A DNA stretch of 64,000 bases from Planctomycetota bacterium. Its GTDB lineage: Bacteria; Planctomycetota; UBA8742; UBA2392. The stretch spans positions 310,001-374,000 of the forward strand of contig JADKGX010000002.1 of the NCBI GenBank assembly GCA_016722065.1. Direction: 5' to 3'. Both the position numbers and the translations under genes were made by a program. Under the pieces are notes generated by a model, which was not told where the DNA came from, searched no databases, and saw only the letters and a list, made by a program, of their open reading frames with translations. Shown piece by piece: positions 1 to 6,872 of the stretch (positions are counted from its first letter, which is position 1; every line of letters starts with the position of its first letter).

Positions 1-1015
1 ACAGCCGTTCCGCCGCCGCCATGGCCGATTGCAGCACGTTGTACTTTTCGCTCATTTCGCGAATCGGGCGAAACAGCATCGGCGTGTACAGAAAGAAGGC
101 AAAGAAGGTGCCGAAGTCCAGCTCGCCATGAAAAATGCTGCGCGTGCCCCACCACACAACCGTGGCCACCGTGGCAATGCCCGCAAGTTCCACCACCGGA
201 AAGAAGATCGAGAAGTTGAACACCGTGCGATAGGTGGCCTCTCGGTAATCGCTGCTCAAGTCATCAAAGCGCTTTTCCATGCGCTTTTCGGTGCCGAAAA
301 TGCGCGTCACACGCCAGCCCTGGATCGTCTCGTTCAAAAACGAGTTCACCGCCGCCAGCTTCACACGCATATCGCGAAAGGCGCTGCGCGCGCGGCCGCG
401 AAACAGCCACGTCAGGCCGGCCATGACTGGAATTGAGCACACCACAATCAGCGCCAACTGCCAGCTAAGCCAGAACATCAGGCCCAGCGCCCCCACAATG
501 ATCAGCACGTCGCCCGCAAGCTGCACAAAACCCGACGCAAACACTTCGCCAATCGCTTCCACGTCGCTGGTAACGCGTGTGACCAGCCGGCCCACCGGGT
601 TCTTGTCAAAGAACCGCAGCGGCAGGCTTTGGATGTGGCTGTAGGCCTTCTGTCGCAGGTCCAGCACCGCGTTGTTGCCCAGAATCTGGAACAGATAGCC
701 GTCACCAAAGCGGGCCACAAACTGCACCGTTACCAGGGCCAGAAAGGCAAAGGCGTACCAGCCCAGCGTGACCCAGGCCGCATCCTTGTCAGCCACGCTG
801 GCGGCATCATTGCCCAGCGTTGTGAAAGGACCATTGACCGAATCGCGAACAATCAGTGGCGTGCAAAGTTCGCACCCGGCCGCAAGCAGCATGCAGAACA
901 CGCCCCAGAACACGAGCTTGAGGTAGGGACGGGCATAGGGAATCAGTCGCTTGATCAGCCGGGCATCGTAGGCCTTGCCCAGAAACTGGTCGTCATCATG
1001 ATAGGAATTGCTCAA
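1..1015 (-). CDS. ABC exporter, membrane (TMD) part, truncated by window edge
   Basis: N-terminal part of a type I (exporter) ABC transporter half-molecule; the nucleotide-binding domain would lie beyond the window. My reverse-strand translation gives a hydrophobic protein with the ABC_membrane pattern: a first TM near YLKLVFWG, then LRQKAYSHIQSLPLRFFD and NPVGRLVTRVTSDVEAI, which is the classical 'lR..lf.hl..lp..fFd....G.l.srl.nDv..i' segment, followed by further TMs, FLNETIQGWRVTRIFGTE and FFAFFLYTPMLFRPIREMSE. No ATG is available in frame upstream of the first TM. A TTG at 1015 preceded by GAGG is the best start and gives GLSNSY after it. Substrate unknown; this subfamily includes lipid and multidrug flippases. 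It is divergent from the ESCRT-like cluster and may share its control region. Confidence 0.85.
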   Translation of the reverse strand, partial: MSNSYHDDDQFLGKAYDARLIKRLIPYARPYLKLVFWGVFCMLLAAGCELCTPLIVRDSVNGPFTTLGNDAASVADKDAAWVTLGWYAFAFLALVTVQFVARFGDGYLFQILGNNAVLDLRQKAYSHIQSLPLRFFDKNPVGRLVTRVTSDVEAIGEVFASGFVQLAGDVLIIVGALGLMFWLSWQLALIVVCSIPVMAGLTWLFRGRARSAFRDMRVKLAAVNSFLNETIQGWRVTRIFGTEKRMEKRFDDLSSDYREATYRTVFNFSIFFPVVELAGIATVATVVWWGTRSIFHGELDFGTFFAFFLYTPMLFRPIREMSEKYNVLQSAMAAAERL

Positions 1016-1135
1016 ACCGGCCTCACGCTTGATGCGCCCGCCCTGGCCCCCGTGCCAACAGCCGCAAGTTGCGGCCCCTGCACGGGTTCAGGGATAAGCT
1101 ATACTCAACCTTTGGCGCGGGGCCATAAGGGAATC

Positions 1136-1927
1136 ATGTCAATCCAGACTTCGGATAAGAACGCCAGGGCAGCCGCACTTTCTGCCATGCAAAGTCTTTT
1201 TTCCGGTCTGGAAAGTCGGATGGTGCGTCAACGCATGCTTCCGCACCCCGGCGAAGGTTCCCTGTACGATCTTGACCCCAACCGCCTTTCACGCCGCAGC
1301 TATCGCAGCGGCGACCTGAGCCCCAACGGCGAAGGCCCATTTTGCCGGCGCGAGGCCATTGGCCTGCTGCACAAGCCCATGCTGGGGCTGGCCCAGGTCA
1401 AGGTTTGCGTGGCGCTGGACTTTGCCTGGGGGCCGGACCGCTTCAGCCCGGAAGCGATCACGGAAACCGCGCGCTGGGCGCTGGCCGGGCTGCGGCCGGA
1501 TATCTACTTCATTTTGGGTGTGGCAGGCCCGCAGATTGAGGGCGGCCACGAAGACGAACTGTTGCGCGCGCTTTCTGGCGGCACCAACTGGCGCGCCGCG
1601 ATCGTGGAGTTCGTAAATCCGGGCTGGGCCGTTACCTCGCCGCGCGACGGCGTGATTCTGCCCGCCCTGTTTGAAAACCTGTTCGACCCCGAGCCTATAG
1701 ACCAGAAGGTCGCCAGGGTTGACAATGCACTGGCAGCGGCGGGCGAACTCAAGGAACCGGGCGGCTTTATCCTGCTGGACGAACTGGCGCGGCGCGTGGC
1801 TGTGGGCAGCGATATCGTGACAGACCGCGCGATTCTGTTTGCAGAACGCACACCCGGGCTGGACGTGAAGGATGTCGGTGGCAGCCTGATTCTGCAGCGT
1901 AACCGTTTTGAATCCCTACGGGCGTGA
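1136..1927 (+). CDS. Unknown protein, first gene of the ESCRT-like cluster
   Basis: A 263-residue soluble protein that I do not recognise. Residues 1-90 are polar, with an Arg-rich stretch (RLSRRSYRSGD). Residues 90-260 look like a mixed alpha/beta fold with hydrophobic strands (QVKVCVALDFAW, PDIYFILGVAG, RAAIVEFV, GGFILLDELA). No signal peptide, TM segment or catalytic motif is evident. The ATG at 1136 is chosen because upstream in-frame sequence runs through the promoter region; a TATACT box lies at 1100-1105. The stop codon touches the next gene (TGA 1925-1927, next ATG 1930), so the two are probably co-translated. Position at the head of a cluster with a Vps4-like ATPase makes a role in the same process plausible, but that is context only. 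Confidence 0.7.
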   Translation: MSIQTSDKNARAAALSAMQSLFSGLESRMVRQRMLPHPGEGSLYDLDPNRLSRRSYRSGDLSPNGEGPFCRREAIGLLHKPMLGLAQVKVCVALDFAWGPDRFSPEAITETARWALAGLRPDIYFILGVAGPQIEGGHEDELLRALSGGTNWRAAIVEFVNPGWAVTSPRDGVILPALFENLFDPEPIDQKVARVDNALAAAGELKEPGGFILLDELARRVAVGSDIVTDRAILFAERTPGLDVKDVGGSLILQRNRFESLRA

Positions 1928-1929
1928 CC

Positions 1930-2619
1930 ATGAACCTGCTGGAACGCATCAAGCTGATGATCAAGGGCGAGTCCGGCGAAGCCGAACAGGTGATCAAGGA
2001 TTCGCACAGCACCCGCGAAATGCTGGAACACCTGGATGAATTGATCACGCGCAATGAAGTTGAGTTGCGCAAGACGCGCCAGGAACTGGCCCGCCTGGAA
2101 CTGTCTGAGCGCGCCAGCATTGAAAACATCAAATCGGGTCGCGTGGGCGACCGCGAAAAAGAGTTCGTGCTGCTGCAGATCAAGCGCACCCGCGGCCAGA
2201 TGGAGAACCTGAAACTTCGGGCCGATATCCTGAACAAGAACATCGAGCTGCACCTGAACCTGGTAGGCAAAATCCAGGCCATGGAAGCCATGGACCTGCG
2301 CGGCATTGAGCAAAGTGTGGTGGAACGCGTGATGCTGGATTTTGAAGAGGGAATGGAGAAGTTCCGCGAAAACGTAACCACCGGCGAAGGCGTCACCAAG
2401 GCCCGCAACGAGGTACTGACATCCAGGGACAAAGACGACCTGCGCAAGCTGGAGAAAGAGATTCTGGGCGAGCCCAAGTCGGTTGAAAACAAGAACGCCG
2501 ACATTGACGCCGAGATCGCCAAGCTGGAACGCGAGCTATCGGAGCGCGAGAACAAAGCCAAAAAGGAAACCGGGCCCGCGCAAAAGCGTGTGCCGGAATC
2601 AGAAGCCGATATCGACTGA
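1930..2619 (+). CDS. ESCRT-III/Snf7-like coiled-coil protein (paralogue 1)
   Basis: A 229-residue, almost wholly helical, highly charged protein. Residues about 25-110 form a long helical hairpin (DELITRNEVELRKTRQELAR, then FVLLQIKRTRGQMENLKLRA). A second helical segment, IEQSVVERVMLDFEEGMEKF, matches the ESCRT-III alpha3/alpha4 pattern in which a short helix ending in a 'DFE' segment follows the hairpin. The C-terminal third is charged and ends acidic (ESEADID), as in CHMP/Snf7 autoinhibitory tails. No TM or signal peptide. A GTG at 1924 overlapping the previous stop is an alternative start. The other possibility is a generic coiled-coil or PspA/Vipp1 relative. The ESCRT-III assignment is by pattern and by its neighbour, the Vps4-like ATPase at 3419. 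Confidence 0.62.
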   Translation: MNLLERIKLMIKGESGEAEQVIKDSHSTREMLEHLDELITRNEVELRKTRQELARLELSERASIENIKSGRVGDREKEFVLLQIKRTRGQMENLKLRADILNKNIELHLNLVGKIQAMEAMDLRGIEQSVVERVMLDFEEGMEKFRENVTTGEGVTKARNEVLTSRDKDDLRKLEKEILGEPKSVENKNADIDAEIAKLERELSERENKAKKETGPAQKRVPESEADID

Positions 2620-2663
2620 AGCCGCCGGCGACACGGCGACCACGGCAGGTCTACGGAGCAAGC

Positions 2664-3281
2664 ATGCCCAATTTCTTTCAGATGCTGTTCGGCAGCGGGC
2701 TGGACCTGCGCAAGCTGAAATTGAAGCTGCGCGAAATCGAGCGCGAGCGCCGCAAGTACTTTCTCGAGTTGCGCAAGCTGAGCGCCAGCCAGACCGACCT
2801 GATTGAAAAGATCAAGGGCGCCCGGCGTGAAGGCAACCAGTTTGAAGTCGATTACCTGTGGGAAGAACTCAAGGCGATGAAGCACGACTTCGCCTTCAGC
2901 AAGCGCGCCGCCAAGGTCAGCAACCTGGAAGGCATTGCGCTCAAGCGCTACATCCGCGGGCTGGAACGCCTGGAGAAGCGCAAAGACAAAGATGGCGTCA
3001 ACAAGCTGCTGCAACGCATTCGCAGCAGCGGACTGGATGCCAAGCTGGCCCTGCAAAGCATTGACGAAGCCGCCTATCTGGACGAACTGAACGCCACGCT
3101 GGACGACCTGGGCCTGGAGATCGAACACGACATGTCTGATGAAGACCCGGAAAAGGAACGCTTCCTGTCCGAGATCGACACCATCAACGAGGCCGAGGGC
3201 GCGGGCAACTTCGAAGACGCGCTGAAGACCGAGGCACAGTTGAAGCAGAAGCTGGAATCAGAAGACGCTGGTCGGGCGTAA
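2664..3281 (+). CDS. ESCRT-III-like coiled-coil protein (paralogue 2)
   Basis: A 205-residue helical protein starting MPNFFQMLFGSG, a short hydrophobic N-terminus like the membrane-inserting N-termini of Snf7/CHMP proteins. A basic hairpin follows (LRKLKLKLREIERERRKYF to about residue 90, with IKGARREGNQFEVDYLWEEL at the turn). After residue 140 the protein becomes strongly acidic (HDMSDEDPEKERFLSEID), then a last amphipathic helix. The basic-hairpin/acidic-tail layout is that of ESCRT-III subunits, though sequence resemblance is weaker than for the protein at 5779. An SD-like CGGAG precedes the ATG. It lies 45 bp after paralogue 1 and 137 bp before the AAA gene. It could also be an unrelated coiled-coil adaptor. 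Confidence 0.55.
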   Translation: MPNFFQMLFGSGLDLRKLKLKLREIERERRKYFLELRKLSASQTDLIEKIKGARREGNQFEVDYLWEELKAMKHDFAFSKRAAKVSNLEGIALKRYIRGLERLEKRKDKDGVNKLLQRIRSSGLDAKLALQSIDEAAYLDELNATLDDLGLEIEHDMSDEDPEKERFLSEIDTINEAEGAGNFEDALKTEAQLKQKLESEDAGRA

Positions 3282-3288
3282 GGCGTGG

Positions 3289-3370
3289 GTTTGGGGGATA
3301 GGGTTTAGGGCATGGGGCTTAGAGCACAGGGATGGGGCTTAGGGCTTAGGGCATAGAGCCTAGGGCATGG
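3289..3370. repeat. Degenerate G-rich tandem repeat (GGGCTTAGGGCATAG-like)
   Basis: Between the second coiled-coil gene and the AAA gene there is low-complexity DNA built from variants of GGGCTTAGGGCATAG, read as TTAGGG-like steps every 7-8 bases. It has no open reading frame of interest and G-rich runs on one strand only. It could be slipped-strand expansion, or a structured RNA or G-quadruplex-prone leader for the ATPase gene. Confidence 0.7.
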
Positions 3371-3418
3371 CGGAAACTCTTGCTTCCGCGCACAAGTACC
3401 ACAAGAACCAGACTAACC

Positions 3419-4645
3419 ATGGACCTCGGACCCAAACTCAAGCGCGCTACCGAAGACAGCCTGCACAAGGCCAAAATGGCCTGGAAGGGCGGCGACGCCG
3501 ATTCGGCTTCTTCGCACTTTGAGGCCGCCAGCAAGGCCATGTTCAAGTACGCCGAATACGCCACCTCGCGCGCCCAGGAGTACTCCCGCAAGAAGAAGGC
3601 GATTGAGTACCGCGATTTCGCCAAGCGCCTGCGCGAAGTGGGCTCCGAAAACGCTGGCAAACGCCTGACACCGCCCAGCACCGACCCCGACGAACCCACC
3701 CAGCGCGAAAACGCACCCGAGGACGACCAGACGATCAGCGCCGCCGTAAGCAACATGGTGCACACCAGCGGCATTACTTGGAGTGACATTGGCGGGTTGG
3801 ACGAAACCAAGCGCGACATCAAGTACGCGCTGGGGCTGTCGCTGGCCAAGCCGCCCGAAGGCGTCAAGATCACTACCTTTCGAAACATCTTGTTCTATGG
3901 CCCGCCGGGCACCGGCAAGACGCTGCTGGCCGCAGCCACCAGCAACAGCCTGAAAGTCACCACCGAAGGCCAGGCGCTGTTCTTCAACGTGAAGGTCAGC
4001 GGGATTCTCAGCAAGTACTTTGGCGAAAGCAGCAAGATCATCAGCGAGCTCTACGGCGCCGCGCGTGACAACAGCCCCAGCGTGGTCTTTCTGGACGAGT
4101 TCGAAAGCCTGACAACAGACCGCGACAGTGGCGAACAATCCGGCGCTGAGCGACGTATCTTGAGCACCATCCTGGCCGAGTTGGACGGCCTTGCTGAAAA
4201 AGGTCGCGGCGACATCTTTGTGCTGACGATTGCCGCCACCAACCGGCCCTGGGATATCGACGCTGCCGTGATGTCGCGCTTTGAAAAGCAGATCCTGATT
4301 CCCTTGCCCGACGAAGTATCGCGCCGCGCGATTTTAGACATTCACCTGGCCCGCCGTGGCTTTCATGTGGAATGCGAACTCGAAGAACTGGTCAGGGTTA
4401 CCGGCGGTTATTCAGGCCGCGAGATCGAACGTCTGTGCAAAGAAGCCACCGGCGAAATGATTGAGGAACTGAATGCCGACCTGCCCGATGTGATTGACAA
4501 AGGCCTTGCAGGCACCAAGGCCTACCAGGTGAAAGTGCGCCCGCTGAACCTGAGAGACTTTGAGCGCGCGGCGGACCACATCAAGCCACAAACCAGCCCC
4601 GCCGACATGCAACGCTACATCGATTGGGGCAAGGAACAGGACTAG
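3419..4645 (+). CDS. Vps4/katanin-like (meiotic clade) AAA+ ATPase with MIT-like N-terminus
   Basis: A 408-residue AAA+ ATPase. Residues 1-75 form three short helices (SLHKAKMAWKGGDADSASSH, AMFKYAEYA, AIEYRDFAKRLRE) in the manner of an MIT domain, which in Vps4 binds ESCRT-III tails. A Pro/Asp/Glu linker precedes ITWSDIGGLDETK, typical of classical AAA domains. Walker A GPPGTGKT is at 161-168, a pore loop SKYFGESSK at about 197-205, Walker B VVFLDE at 222-227, sensor 1 ATNRPWD at about 273-279, and RFEKQILIPLPDE follows from 287. GYSGREIERLCKEA lies in the small domain. The C-terminus PQTSPADMQRYIDWGKEQD resembles the meiotic-clade C-terminal helix that packs on the AAA core. FtsH lacks that helix and has a protease domain. 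I chose ATG 3419; TTG 3380 would add 13 residues. Membership in the Vps4/spastin/katanin clade seems firm; ESCRT-III as substrate is inferred from neighbours. Confidence 0.88.
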   Translation: MDLGPKLKRATEDSLHKAKMAWKGGDADSASSHFEAASKAMFKYAEYATSRAQEYSRKKKAIEYRDFAKRLREVGSENAGKRLTPPSTDPDEPTQRENAPEDDQTISAAVSNMVHTSGITWSDIGGLDETKRDIKYALGLSLAKPPEGVKITTFRNILFYGPPGTGKTLLAAATSNSLKVTTEGQALFFNVKVSGILSKYFGESSKIISELYGAARDNSPSVVFLDEFESLTTDRDSGEQSGAERRILSTILAELDGLAEKGRGDIFVLTIAATNRPWDIDAAVMSRFEKQILIPLPDEVSRRAILDIHLARRGFHVECELEELVRVTGGYSGREIERLCKEATGEMIEELNADLPDVIDKGLAGTKAYQVKVRPLNLRDFERAADHIKPQTSPADMQRYIDWGKEQD

Positions 4646-4739
4646 CAGGTTCTGGTTCGGGTTCAGGGTCAGGTGCAGTTCAGGATCAAGTGCAGGCTCA
4701 GGTGCGGGTTCGGGTTCAGGTGCGGTACAGGTTCATGGC
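4646..4739. repeat. Degenerate GGTTCAGGT-type repeat
   Basis: Directly after the AAA stop codon is a run of imperfect GGTTC(A/G)GG units, a second low-complexity G/T-rich stretch comparable in style to that before the same gene. No coding potential is apparent. Origin unknown. Confidence 0.65.
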
Positions 4740-4860
4740 GTGATTCACCCCTCAGCCCCGCAGGGGCGACAGACAGTAGCCCCGGGCGTAAGCACGGGGA
4801 GAATCAGCAACGTGGTTCCAAGCCCCGCAGGGGCGGCACAACAGCACCCAAGGCAAGCCG
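4740..4860. repeat. Intergenic palindromic element with two CCCCGCAGGGGCG hairpins
   Basis: The motif AGCCCCGCAGGGGCG occurs twice (around 4746-4760 and 4819-4834), each a small self-complementary hairpin, with a third GC hairpin between them (GCCCCGGGCGTAAGCACGGGG). This looks like an interspersed intergenic repeat or a transcription attenuator between the AAA gene and the kinase-like gene. Confidence 0.55.
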
Positions 4861-4868
4861 AAAACCTG

Positions 4869-5684
4869 ATGGCAACGCCACGCAACCTCGAAATCACCGC
4901 CGACCCCGCCTTTGAAACGCAACTGCGCGAAGCGGGCTTGCTTGATTTCGAGGCGCTGTTCACGCGGCCTGACCTGCAACCCGTCAAGGCCGCACTGGCC
5001 GCCCGCCAGACGCTGAAGCTGGCGCTGCCCCAAGGCATCACCGTCTACATCAAACGCTACCCCAAGCTGCGCAAGCCGGGCCTGTTGAAGCGCGCGTCAG
5101 CCCCGTCGCCGGCCAAGCGCGAATGGATGGCGCTGACCATGCTGGGCCATGCCAAGGTGCCGACGATTCGGCCACTGGCATTGATGGAGCAATGCGAAGG
5201 CAATCACACCGTCGCCGCCGCGTTGATCACACTGGGGCTGGATGCGCCGCAAACCCTGGAAGACATCGCACGCGACGCGGCCGTGCCGGCGGCCCGAAAA
5301 CACGCCATCACGCGTGAGCTTGCGCGGATCACGCGCCTGATGCACGACACCGGCATCAACCACCGCGACTATTATCTGGTGCACATTCGCGTTGGCGCCG
5401 GCGATTCGCTGTTCATCACGGACCTGAACCGCGCCGACCTGCGCAAAGTGGTGCCCGAACGTTGGCTGGTCAAAGACCTCGCGGCCCTGCAGTTTTCCGC
5501 GCCCGCCAAGCAGGTCAGCCGCACCGACCGGGCGCGCTTTCTGCGCGCTTACACCGGCAGGCCGCTGCATGCCAGCCGGGCCATCATCAAGGCCGTGATC
5601 CGCAAAGCAGAAAGAATGGCAGGCCACACGCGCAAGAAGGTAAAGGCCGGCGCGGCCAATTATCACCTGCCGGGCAGTCGCTAG
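4869..5684 (+). CDS. Lipopolysaccharide kinase (Kdo/WaaP)-like protein
   Basis: A 271-residue protein with the small-kinase fold of the Kdo/WaaP/InaA family, which phosphorylates sugars of the LPS inner core at the cytoplasmic membrane. Visible motifs: a strand region LKLALPQGITVYIKRYPKLRK with a candidate ATP-anchoring Lys, REWMALTMLGHAKVPTIRPLAL, a catalytic-loop-like ITRLMHDTGINHRDYYLVHI (the HRD signature of WaaP-type kinases), then LFITDLNRADLRKVVP carrying the metal-binding Asp. The last 40 residues are basic (HTRKKVKAG). The ATG at 4869 is preferred because the upstream in-frame extension translates repeat DNA. It sits inside the ESCRT-like cluster, linking that cluster to envelope or outer-membrane lipid modification. 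The exact substrate is unknown. Confidence 0.8.
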   Translation: MATPRNLEITADPAFETQLREAGLLDFEALFTRPDLQPVKAALAARQTLKLALPQGITVYIKRYPKLRKPGLLKRASAPSPAKREWMALTMLGHAKVPTIRPLALMEQCEGNHTVAAALITLGLDAPQTLEDIARDAAVPAARKHAITRELARITRLMHDTGINHRDYYLVHIRVGAGDSLFITDLNRADLRKVVPERWLVKDLAALQFSAPAKQVSRTDRARFLRAYTGRPLHASRAIIKAVIRKAERMAGHTRKKVKAGAANYHLPGSR

Positions 5685-5778
5685 TGGCTTGCCGCAGCAT
5701 GATTCGGGCACCAGACCAGCAATGAAGGGCTAGCGACTTCCGCCGCAAACCGGGCTAAACTTTGCCCAAGAGGACGAC

Positions 5779-6384
5779 ATGGGAATCTTCAAATCCAAGG
5801 AAGAGCGTCGCATTGCCCGCGACATGGAAATCAAGAAGGGCATGCAGCGCATGAAGCGCCAGATCAAGGAGCTTTCCACCAGCGAGGAAGAATGGCTGGA
5901 GAAAGCCCGTCGTGCCTCGCGCATGGCCGCCAACGACCAGCTTTCGTTCATTCGCAAATCCCTCAAGGCCACCACCGCCCAGCGCCGCATGCTGGAACGC
6001 CAATTGCTGACCATTGAGGCGGCCTACCAGATGAAGAACCAGGCCGAGAGTTTTTCGGTGTTTGCGGAATCCATGGGCGTGGTCAGCAAGAGCATCAACG
6101 AGGTCTACAAGACCACAGACCTGGAGGCGACCCAGCGCAACTTTGAACACGCCATGATGCAGGCAGACACCATGAGCCAACGCATGGACCTGTTTCTGGA
6201 CATGACCAAAGACAGCCTGTTTGAGCAGGACTCCGCCACCGGCGAGGCCCTGGTTTCGGACGACGAGATTGACCAGATGATCGGCGTGGATTCCGGCGCG
6301 CGCAAGAAGCTAAGCCGCGAGGAACTGGACCGGGAAATCGCAAAAACCCTGGGCGAAGAACAAGAAGAAGAGAAAGCCAAGTAG
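5779..6384 (+). CDS. ESCRT-III/CHMP-like protein (paralogue 3)
   Basis: A 201-residue helical protein, the clearest ESCRT-III relative here. It starts MGIFKSKEERRIARD. A basic alpha1 helix (residues about 10-50) and a longer basic alpha2 (AANDQLSFIRKSLKATTAQR onward) would form the hairpin. Then comes FAESMGVVSKSINEVYKTTD followed by LEATQRNFEHAMMQADTMSQ, which follows the CHMP1/CHMP2 alpha3-alpha4 arrangement (KxMxxxxK..n.....k.MxxFExxxexm). After residue 145 the protein is acidic (EQDSATGEALVSDDEIDQMI) and ends with a short helix, the position where eukaryotic subunits carry MIT-interacting motifs. An AGAGGA SD precedes the ATG. It is the last gene of the run and is followed by a convergent minus-strand gene. 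PspA/Vipp1 is the alternative ESCRT-III superfamily match, but the alpha3-alpha4 segment fits the CHMP type better. Confidence 0.75.
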   Translation: MGIFKSKEERRIARDMEIKKGMQRMKRQIKELSTSEEEWLEKARRASRMAANDQLSFIRKSLKATTAQRRMLERQLLTIEAAYQMKNQAESFSVFAESMGVVSKSINEVYKTTDLEATQRNFEHAMMQADTMSQRMDLFLDMTKDSLFEQDSATGEALVSDDEIDQMIGVDSGARKKLSREELDREIAKTLGEEQEEEKAK

Positions 6385-6404
6385 CAAGCCCGGACCGCGA
6401 TCCT

Positions 6405-6872
6405 TCAAAATGCCGGGGCTACTGCCAGCGTTGCGGGGATGCGTTGTTCGCACCATTGGCGCAGGCGTTCCAGCCGGGCGCGCACTTCGCTTTTGTGGTA
6501 GCCGAAAATGCGCGTGCTGTCGTTGCCGAAGCTGGCAAATCCGGTTTGTTCCACACTGGCGCGCACGCGGCCGCCCAGCGCGGAAAGACACAGCATCTCG
6601 TCGACCTTGCCTTCCAGCCAGTTGTAACTCCACTGGCCGCCGACGCGCCAATCCGGGTCCCAGGTCGTGAACTCGTAGCGGTCCAGCCGGTCGCTGCCCG
6701 GATAGCGCAGCTCAAACCCGCCGCCTACATCTGGCGCCAAGGCCGTCACGGGCATGCCCCACCAGGCGCGCAATTCGTGCAGGTCCGTGCAGGCTCGCCA
6801 GACATCGGCCAGCGAGGCGCTGATCTCGATTTCCAGGCAAAGGTAGTGCGGCGCCAGGATCTTGGTCGTCAT
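6405..6872 (-). CDS. SRPBCC / START-like (AHSA1-type) domain protein
   Basis: A 155-residue single-domain protein of the Bet v1/START helix-grip fold. The N-terminus (IEISASLADVWRACTDLHEL with RAWWG) is the typical 'i.asp..vw.altd...l..Ww' start of AHSA1/polyketide-cyclase-like members. The middle has alternating strands (FELRYPG, RYEFTTWDPDWRVGGQWSYN) and the last helix is VRARLERLRQW. Such proteins bind hydrophobic ligands or assist chaperones; no specific ligand can be assigned. Its ATG overlaps the murD stop (ATGA), so it is translated from the murD message. Confidence 0.72.
   Translation of the reverse strand: MTTKILAPHYLCLEIEISASLADVWRACTDLHELRAWWGMPVTALAPDVGGGFELRYPGSDRLDRYEFTTWDPDWRVGGQWSYNWLEGKVDEMLCLSALGGRVRASVEQTGFASFGNDSTRIFGYHKSEVRARLERLRQWCEQRIPATLAVAPAF

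Noticed and set aside
3289..3370. Telomere-like TTAGGG tract
   Set aside because: Only a few degenerate units in a bacterial intergenic gap; no array and no chromosome-end context.
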